Shown here: positions 1-4,109 of the stretch, piece after piece
Layout: each line of letters starts with the position of its first letter
Numbering within the stretch: position 1 is the first letter of the stretch
Assembly: GCA_007135355.1 (NCBI GenBank)
Contig: SLJA01000307.1
Coordinates: 1-9,168, forward strand
Length of the DNA stretch: 9,168 nt
Source of the DNA: Wenzhouxiangella sp.
Lineage (GTDB): Bacteria > Pseudomonadota > Gammaproteobacteria > Xanthomonadales > Wenzhouxiangellaceae
Direction: 5' to 3'
Notes under the pieces: model-generated
The model's input: the letters and a program-made list of their open reading frames with translations, nothing else
What the model was told of the DNA's origin: nothing
Databases searched by the model: none
Translations under genes and position numbers: made by a program

Positions 1-462
1 CAGGCTGATCCGCGCATCCGGCGACGGCGACCACCGCTCGGCCGGCACCAGCAGGCCCAGCGGCGCCGACTGGTCGAAGGCCTTGCTCATCTCCCAGGGG
101 TGACCGGCGGCCTTGGCCCTGACCTGCACATCGCGCCGGGTCAGGTCCACGCCAACGGCGTAGAAACCCACGCAGGCGAGCGCGGATTCAGCGTCCAGAT
201 CCCGCCCGCCGCTCGCTAGGGCCACGACCAGCTCGACCTCGTGATGCAGTTCGGCGGTATTGCCCGGATACTGAATGCGCTCGGACTGCAGCAGGGCGGC
301 GGCCGGCTTGCTGAAAAAGATCGGCTCGGCCGCGCTCGGATCGGCGCCCATCTCGCGCGCATGCTCGGCATAGTTGCGACCCACGCACCAGACATGCCGA
401 GCCGGGAAAGTCGAACCGTCCTGCACCGAGAGCGCGGGCGGAGCCCACAGCTTAGTACTCAT
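1..462 (-). CDS. Fumarylacetoacetate hydrolase (FAH)-family protein, YcgM/fumarylpyruvate-hydrolase-like, 3' end cut by window edge
   Basis: The first 154 residues of an FAH-superfamily enzyme are present; the C-terminal part lies beyond base 1. Members cleave C-C bonds in acylpyruvates (fumarylpyruvate, acetylpyruvate) or decarboxylate oxaloacetate, using Mg or Mn, in the cytoplasm. Visible family signatures are VGRNYAEHAREMG (residues 27-39), FFSKPAAAL (49-57), the metal motif HHEVEL with E75 and E77, and VDLT with D106 as the expected third ligand. The segment RDVQVRAKAAGHPWEMSKAFDQSAP closely follows what I recall of E. coli YcgM. The ATG at 462-460 is preceded by GGTGAT four bases upstream, a good match to the extended Shine-Dalgarno. 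It starts 25 nt after the trpS stop on the same strand, so co-transcription is likely. The family is certain; the substrate cannot be fixed from sequence (fumarylpyruvate hydrolase, acylpyruvase or another aromatic-degradation hydrolase). Confidence 0.9.
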   Translation of the reverse strand, partial: MSTKLWAPPALSVQDGSTFPARHVWCVGRNYAEHAREMGADPSAAEPIFFSKPAAALLQSERIQYPGNTAELHHEVELVVALASGGRDLDAESALACVGFYAVGVDLTRRDVQVRAKAAGHPWEMSKAFDQSAPLGLLVPAERWSPSPDARISL

Positions 463-487
463 GCAAATCACCACTCATTCTGGTCGC

Positions 488-1498
488 TCACGCCAAATGC
501 CGAATACCCACCGCGTGGCGCAGCCGATCGATCAGCGGCCGGCTCATGGCGCGTGCTTTTTCCGCACCGCGCTTGAGCTCGCGCTCGACCCGCTCCGGCT
601 CAGCCATCAGGGCCTCATATCGCTCTCGCGGCGCGGCCAGCTCGGCATTGACCAGTGCGAACAGCTGCTGCTTGACCTCGCCCCAGGCAATGCCCTCGGC
701 AAAGGCCTGGCGCATTGCCTCGCGCTGGGCCGGCGTGGCGAAGGCGGCATAGACCGTGTAGACCGCGGCAGTATCCGGATCCTTGGGCTCACCCGGCTCC
801 AGCGAGTTGGTCTTGATCTTCATGATCGCCTTGCGCAGCTGCTTCTCCGGCAGCCACAGCGCAATGGTGTTGTCGTAGCTCTTCGACATCTTGCGCCCGT
901 CGGTGCCCGGCAAGGTGGCCACATGCTCGTCCACCACCGCCTCCGGCAGCACGAAATGCTCGCCGTAACGGTGATTGAAGCGCTGGGCGATGTCGCGCGC
1001 CATTTCCAGGTGCTGGACCTGGTCCTTGCCGACCGGCACCTTGTGGGCATTGAACATGAGGATGTCGGCCGCCATCAAGACCGGATAAGAAAACAGGCCC
1101 ATGGTAATACCCTGATCGGCGTCCTCGCCGCCGAGCTGGTTGTCGTCCACCGCGGCCTTGTAGGCATGGGCGCGATTCATCAGGCCCTTGGCCGTCACGC
1201 ACGACAGCAGCCAGGTCAGCTCGGGGATTTCGGGTACGTCGGACTGGCGGTAGAACACCGCGCGTTCGGTGTCCAGCCCCAGGGCCAGCCAGGTGGCGGC
1301 GATCTCCAGGGTCGAGCGCTGAACGCGCTCCGGCTCCTCGCACTTGACCAGGGCGTGGTAGTCGGCCAGAAAGTAATACGAGTCGGTGGCTTCATCATGG
1401 CTGGAGGCGATAGCCGGCTTGATGGCGCCGACGTAGTTGCCCAGGTGGGGGGTGCCGGTGGTGGTGATGCCGGTCAGAACGCGGGTTTTCTCGCTCAT
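488..1498 (-). CDS. trpS: Tryptophanyl-tRNA synthetase
   Basis: A complete 336-residue class I aminoacyl-tRNA synthetase that charges tRNA-Trp with tryptophan at the expense of ATP in the cytoplasm. The length is normal for bacterial TrpS. The protein opens MSEKTRVLTGITTTGTPHLGNYVGAIKPA, in which TPHLGNY is the HIGH-equivalent ATP motif. It also has the tryptophan-pocket region DVPEIPELTWLLSCVTAKGLMNRAHAYK, the segment GKDQVQHLEMARDIAQRFN and the KMSKS loop as GRKMSKSYDNTI. The start at ATG 1498-1496 fits the family N-terminus; the longer reading frame upstream enters unrelated intergenic sequence. A weak GAAG lies just before the start. The gene is divergent from the RuBisCO-like gene and probably heads a two-gene unit with the FAH-family gene. 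I see no Trp-rich leader peptide upstream, so attenuation by tryptophan is not supported. Confidence 0.98.
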   Translation of the reverse strand: MSEKTRVLTGITTTGTPHLGNYVGAIKPAIASSHDEATDSYYFLADYHALVKCEEPERVQRSTLEIAATWLALGLDTERAVFYRQSDVPEIPELTWLLSCVTAKGLMNRAHAYKAAVDDNQLGGEDADQGITMGLFSYPVLMAADILMFNAHKVPVGKDQVQHLEMARDIAQRFNHRYGEHFVLPEAVVDEHVATLPGTDGRKMSKSYDNTIALWLPEKQLRKAIMKIKTNSLEPGEPKDPDTAAVYTVYAAFATPAQREAMRQAFAEGIAWGEVKQQLFALVNAELAAPRERYEALMAEPERVERELKRGAEKARAMSRPLIDRLRHAVGIRHLA

Positions 1499-1544
1499 GT
1501 CTTCAAGGTGTCTTTGATTTGGCGGTGGCAGAAGGAATTCGACT

Positions 1545-1550
1545 ATTGTA
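1545..1550 (-). promoter_or_regulatory. Candidate -10 box of the trpS promoter
   Basis: On the minus strand this reads TACAAT, five of six bases matching the sigma-70 -10 consensus. It would start transcription roughly 40 nt before the trpS ATG. No good -35 hexamer stands 16-18 nt upstream; a TTGACT overlaps it directly instead. The box sits inside the GACTA-TTG-TAGTC palindrome, which could be an operator. This is a sequence match only. Confidence 0.3.
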
Positions 1551-1641
1551 GTCAAGGCGGGCACGATGCCCGGCCGCGCGATAGTCAAAACGGCTGGGGT
1601 GATCGCTGTCGCGGCTTCGATCGGGCCGGGTTGCCGTCCCC

Positions 1642-1702
1642 GGGCGGGGGAATGTGCTTCAGTTCGACGCGGTGGTGAGGCCTTCAGCGCATTCCCCCGC
1701 CC
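1642..1702. repeat. Long inverted repeat: 13-nt perfect arms, extendable to 17 bp
   Basis: GGGCGGGGGAATG at 1642-1654 is exactly the reverse complement of CATTCCCCCGCCC at 1690-1702. Pairing continues inward as T1655-G1689 (a wobble if the plus strand is transcribed), then G-C, C-G and T-A, giving arms 1642-1658 and 1686-1702 around a 27-nt loop. No run of T follows on either strand, so it does not look like an intrinsic terminator. It lies 82 nt before the RuBisCO-like start and 143 nt before the trpS start. It could be a leader hairpin, a REP/MITE-type repeat, or a paired protein-binding site. Confidence 0.85.
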
Positions 1703-1744
1703 AAGGACGCCTTGCAGCTTCAGGCTCTCCAATCTCTCGACCAG

Positions 1745-1763
1745 TCCGGTTACAAATACCGGA
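1745..1763 (+). promoter_or_regulatory. Candidate -10/operator palindrome for the RuBisCO-like gene
   Basis: TCCGGT (1745-1750) and ACCGGA (1758-1763) are perfect inverted repeats around TACAAAT. The central TACAAA resembles a -10 box and would place a transcript start about 20 nt before the ATG. No convincing -35 hexamer is seen at standard spacing. A -10-like box framed by a palindrome is a typical layout for an operator, but the pairing could also act in RNA. Confidence 0.3.
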
Positions 1764-1771
1764 TTCTCAAC

Positions 1772-1776
1772 AAGGA
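1772..1776 (+). promoter_or_regulatory. Shine-Dalgarno AAGGA that sets the RuBisCO-like protein start
   Basis: AAGGA lies 8 nt before ATG 1785. It decides between this start and an in-frame ATG at 1566, which would add 73 residues with no resemblance to the family and would run through the long inverted repeat. Confidence 0.75.
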
Positions 1777-1784
1777 AGCCCCGT

Positions 1785-2888
1785 ATGGATCTGATCACGG
1801 CCAGCTACGTCGCCTCCGCGCCTGACCGCGACCCCGAAGTCCTGGCCGAAAATATCGCGCGCGAGCAAAGCCTGGAGCTGACCCGCAGCCTGATTCCCGA
1901 CGCGATCGCCGAACGCCTGCTCGGGCGGGTGCTGAGCGTTCAGCCCATGGACGAGCGGCGCTGGCGCATCGAGATCGGCTACCCGGTCGAACTGGCCAGC
2001 CGGCAGGTCGGGCAACTGCTGCAGCTGGTCTACGGCAACGTGTCCTTCTACCCGCGCATTCGCCTGGTCGATCTGCGCTTGCCGCAATCGCTGCTGGACC
2101 AGCTGCCCGGTCCCATTGGCGGCTTGCCGACCATCCGCCGCCTGACCGGCGTACCCGAGCGTGCCCTGCTGATGAGCGTGCTCAAGCCGCGCGGCAGCGC
2201 GCCGGAAACCCTGGCCCGACTGGCGCTGGAGTTCGCCCGCGGCGGCGGCGATTTGATCAAAGATGACCAGAACCTTGTCGAGGTCGATACGGCCGAATTC
2301 AGGCACCGGGTCAGCGCCTGCGCCAGCGCGGTCGAACGGGCCGCGCAGGAAAGCGGGCGGCGCTGTCTATACCTGCCGCACGTAGCCGGCAGCGGCGACC
2401 ACCTCCGGCGTCAGCTGGACATGGTGGCCGAGTTGGGGCTGTCCGGCGTGGTCCTGTGCACCTGGATCATGGGTCTGGAAACGGCGGCCACCGCGGCACG
2501 CGAACGCGGCCTGATGTGGCTCTCGCATCCGGCCATGGCCGGGAGCTTCACCGAGGGCGGGGATTGCGGTATCGCCACTCCGGTCCTGCTCGGCACACTG
2601 GTCCGTATCGCCGGGGCAGATATCAGCATTTTTCCCGGCAGCGGCGGACGCCTCCAGACCGGCCAGGCGGACGAAGTTGAGCAGACCTGCCGCGCCTTGA
2701 CCCAGACGCTGGGCCCGATGGCCGCCACCCTGCCCTGTTTCGGCGGCGGCAAAACTCTGGAGCAGGCGCCTGAAGCGGCCACCCAGTTCGGTCGCGACTG
2801 CGCCGTCCTGGTCGGCGGCGACTTGATTCGACGAGGGCGCGATTTGCAACAGGATGTCGAAGCCACCATCGCCGCGCTATCCGCTTGA
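1785..2888 (+). CDS. RuBisCO-like protein (form IV, non-carboxylating RuBisCO large-subunit homologue)
   Basis: A 367-residue protein with both RuBisCO large-chain domains: an N-terminal alpha/beta domain (about 1-110) and a beta/alpha barrel (about 120-365). By eye, VLKPRG gives K134 (RuBisCO K175) and GGGDLIKDDQ gives K159 (carbamylated K201), D161 (D203) and Q162 where RuBisCO has metal ligand E204. LSHPAMAGSF gives H248 (H294), with Pro at R295 and Ala at H298. GNVS gives N85 (N123). FPGSGGRLQTG replaces loop 6, with no clear K334. LPCFGGGK and VLVGGD occupy the phosphate-binding strands 7 and 8. It is about 100 residues shorter than form I chains. The HPAMAGSF and GRRCLYLPHV style resembles the non-photosynthetic form IV group, which includes transcarboxylase/hydrolase enzymes of apionate catabolism; it is unlike the methionine-salvage enolase MtnW. 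The substrate is unknown, and carboxylase activity is unlikely. A gamma-glutamylcyclotransferase-like gene follows after 31 nt and is probably co-transcribed. Confidence 0.9.
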   Translation: MDLITASYVASAPDRDPEVLAENIAREQSLELTRSLIPDAIAERLLGRVLSVQPMDERRWRIEIGYPVELASRQVGQLLQLVYGNVSFYPRIRLVDLRLPQSLLDQLPGPIGGLPTIRRLTGVPERALLMSVLKPRGSAPETLARLALEFARGGGDLIKDDQNLVEVDTAEFRHRVSACASAVERAAQESGRRCLYLPHVAGSGDHLRRQLDMVAELGLSGVVLCTWIMGLETAATAARERGLMWLSHPAMAGSFTEGGDCGIATPVLLGTLVRIAGADISIFPGSGGRLQTGQADEVEQTCRALTQTLGPMAATLPCFGGGKTLEQAPEAATQFGRDCAVLVGGDLIRRGRDLQQDVEATIAALSA

Positions 2889-2908
2889 TCAGGCCAAGCC
2901 ACCCTGTT

Positions 2909-2912
2909 AGGG
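2909..2912 (+). promoter_or_regulatory. Shine-Dalgarno-like AGGG before a TTG start, inside a small hairpin
   Basis: AGGG stands 7 nt before TTG 2920 and supports that codon as the start. It is also part of ACCCT-GTT-AGGGT (2901-2913), a 5-bp perfect inverted repeat that could mask the ribosome site. The other in-frame TTG at 2944 has no comparable site. Confidence 0.45.
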
Positions 2913-2919
2913 TCACGCT

Positions 2920-3492
2920 TTGAACCCAATCCGGTCGGATCGATTGAGCACTCTACATTACCTGGCCTACGGGTCGAACCTGCACCCGCTGCGCCTGCGT
3001 GAGCGCGTACCGTCCGCAACGCTTTCGGGGCTGGTGCACTTGAGCGGTCAATGCGTGGTTTTTCACAAGATCAGCCCCGACGGCTCCAGCAAATGCGACC
3101 TGGTCGAATCCGGGCGACGCGCCGTCGCCTTCGGCGCCTTGTACCGCATCGATGACTCGCACCTGGGCGCGCTTGATGCCGTTGAAGGACTGGGTTCGGG
3201 CTATGACCGCACTTTTTTTCCGCTGCAGTTCCGTGGTCAATCACTGCGCCCGTTCACCTACCGCGCCTCACCCACCCATATCAACCCCGCATTGAAGCCA
3301 TTCTCCTGGTATCGCGATCTGGTCCTGGCCGGGGCGGACTATCTCGGCTTGCCGCTGTCATACCGGCGCGAACTGGCCGGCACACCGGCGCAGTCGGATC
3401 CGGATCCGAACCGTCAATCGACGCACGCCGACCTGCTCGGACGGCTACGCGACTTCCGCGAACCCGCATCCAATGCGGCGATTCCGGTTTGA
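2920..3492 (+). CDS. Gamma-glutamylcyclotransferase-family (GGCT/AIG2-like) protein
   Basis: A 190-residue protein of the GGCT fold. Family enzymes release 5-oxoproline from gamma-glutamyl amines, amino acids or peptides such as glutathione fragments. Seen here are the substrate-loop signature YGSN (residues 17-20, in YLAYGSNLHPLRL) and the expected catalytic glutamate E89 in LDAVEGLGSGYDR. An FGALYRID strand (71-78) and the late YRDLVLAGADYLGLP helix also fit. The last 40 or so residues are polar and probably disordered. No signal peptide is seen, so it should be cytoplasmic. There is no ATG near the start; TTG 2920 is preceded by AGGG, and TTG 2944 is an alternative that still keeps YGSN. 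It follows the RuBisCO-like gene by 31 nt on the same strand. The actual gamma-glutamyl substrate cannot be deduced. Confidence 0.85.
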   Translation: MNPIRSDRLSTLHYLAYGSNLHPLRLRERVPSATLSGLVHLSGQCVVFHKISPDGSSKCDLVESGRRAVAFGALYRIDDSHLGALDAVEGLGSGYDRTFFPLQFRGQSLRPFTYRASPTHINPALKPFSWYRDLVLAGADYLGLPLSYRRELAGTPAQSDPDPNRQSTHADLLGRLRDFREPASNAAIPV

Positions 3493-3552
3493 CGTCGGGC
3501 CGCAATACGCGTCCATGTTAAGGTTGGTGGTCAACTCAAATACGGAATTGGC

Positions 3553-4017
3553 ATGCAAATCAAGGAAAACAGTGTCGTCAGCATCGACTACACCCTGACC
3601 GGGGACGATGGTCAGGTCATCGACACCTCTGAAGGCCGTGAGCCGTTGGTCTATCTGCACGGGCATGGCAACATCATTCCCGGCCTGGAAAACGCCATTG
3701 AGGGCAAAAGCGCCGGTGACGAGCTGGCCGTCAGCGTACAACCTGAAGAAGGTTATGGCCCTTACCGGGAAGAGTTGGTGCAGGATGTACCGCGCTCGGC
3801 CTTCGATGGGGTGGAAAAAGTGGAACCCGGCATGAGTTTTCGGGCAGAATCTGCAGCTGGCCCGATGACCGTGACAGTGCGCGAAGTCGGTCCCGAAACG
3901 GTCAAGGTCGATGCCAATCACATGTTGGCCGGGCAAGTTTTGAACTTCAAGGTCTCCATCAAGAGCGTGCGCGAGGCCACGGAGGTGGAAAAAACCGAAG
4001 GCGCGATCGGCGCCTAG
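3553..4017 (+). CDS. FKBP-type peptidyl-prolyl cis-trans isomerase, SlyD/SlpA type
   Basis: A 154-residue isomerase/chaperone that catalyses cis-trans change of X-Pro bonds and helps folding. The split FKBP domain is visible: residues 1-70 (VVSIDYTLTGDDGQVIDTS, then LVYLHGHGNIIPGLENAIEG and EGYGPY) and 121-146 (ANHMLAGQVLNFKVSIKSVREATEVE). Between them lies the insert-in-flap chaperone domain, about 72-118. NHMLAGQ with LNFKV is typical of SlyD. Unlike E. coli SlyD there is no long His/Cys/Asp-rich metal-binding tail; the protein ends soon after the FKBP domain. No signal peptide or membrane segment is seen, so it is cytoplasmic. ATG 3553 has GGA six bases upstream. It lies 60 nt after the GGCT-like gene and 92 nt before the P-type ATPase. 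slyD or slpA is plausible, but the symbol is left open because both fit. Confidence 0.92.
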   Translation: MQIKENSVVSIDYTLTGDDGQVIDTSEGREPLVYLHGHGNIIPGLENAIEGKSAGDELAVSVQPEEGYGPYREELVQDVPRSAFDGVEKVEPGMSFRAESAAGPMTVTVREVGPETVKVDANHMLAGQVLNFKVSIKSVREATEVEKTEGAIGA

Positions 4018-4025
4018 CCCAAACG

Positions 4026-4058
4026 GGTCCGAACCGACTCGACTGACTGGAACGGACC
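4026..4058 (+). other. Inverted repeat after the FKBP gene
   Basis: GGTCCG (4026-4031) and CGGACC (4053-4058) are perfect inverted repeats around a 21-nt loop that contains CGACT-CGACT-GACT. It starts 9 nt after the TAG. No T-run follows, so termination here is doubtful; it may simply stabilise the mRNA end. Confidence 0.35.
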
Positions 4059-4059
4059 A

Positions 4060-4090
4060 CCCGCGCGCCACGGCACATGGGCGGGGTTTT
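4060..4090 (+). terminator. Weak candidate intrinsic terminator before the P-type ATPase
   Basis: CCCGC (4060-4064) can pair with GCGGG (4081-4085) over a 16-nt loop, followed by one G and TTTT (4087-4090). The stem is only 5 bp and the T-run short. It lies just upstream of the ATPase ribosome site and so would separate the FKBP gene from the ATPase if active. Confidence 0.25.
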
Positions 4091-4098
4091 CAATAGGC

Positions 4099-4102
4099 AG
4101 GA
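4099..4102 (+). promoter_or_regulatory. Shine-Dalgarno AGGA that sets the ATPase start
   Basis: AGGA lies 7 nt before ATG 4110. An in-frame ATG at 4077 would add 11 residues but has no comparable ribosome site, so 4110 is preferred. Confidence 0.7.
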
Positions 4103-4109
4103 AAAAGCA

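Larger units (their letters stand above)
1499..1784. other. Divergent intergenic region rich in palindromes (trpS / RuBisCO-like protein)
   Basis: These 286 nt separate two divergent genes and hold no credible ORF. Four symmetric elements can be read directly: GACTA-TTG-TAGTC at 1541-1553, CGGGCA-CGA-TGCCCG at 1558-1572, a long inverted repeat at 1642-1702, and TCCGGT-N7-ACCGGA at 1745-1763. The heptamer TAGTCAA occurs at 1549-1555 and again at 1582-1588, in the same orientation with starts 33 bp apart. Both promoters should lie here. The density of symmetry suggests regulator binding or RNA structure, but no known regulator can be named. Confidence 0.6.

Noticed and set aside
1499..1620. Tryptophan-rich leader peptide or attenuator for trpS
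   Set aside because: The minus strand here holds no TGG codon (no CCA on the plus strand), so there is no Trp-rich leader.
374..1678. 434-codon open frame on the plus strand
   Set aside because: It lies antisense to the 3' end of trpS and all through it, with no recognisable domain; a GC-rich shadow frame.
1566..1784. In-frame N-terminal extension of the RuBisCO-like protein from ATG 1566
   Set aside because: The 73 added residues do not resemble RuBisCO-family sequence and run through the long inverted repeat, while ATG 1785 has a strong AAGGA at good spacing.
1499..1798. In-frame N-terminal extension of TrpS from about 1798
   Set aside because: MSEKTRVLTGITTTG is the normal TrpS start; the extension overlaps the start of the divergent gene and lacks family similarity.
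1785..2888. True carbon-fixing RuBisCO (forms I-III)
   Set aside because: Loop-6 lysine, R295, H298 and the E204 ligand are not present at the expected places, the chain is about 100 residues short, and no small-subunit or phosphoribulokinase gene is nearby.
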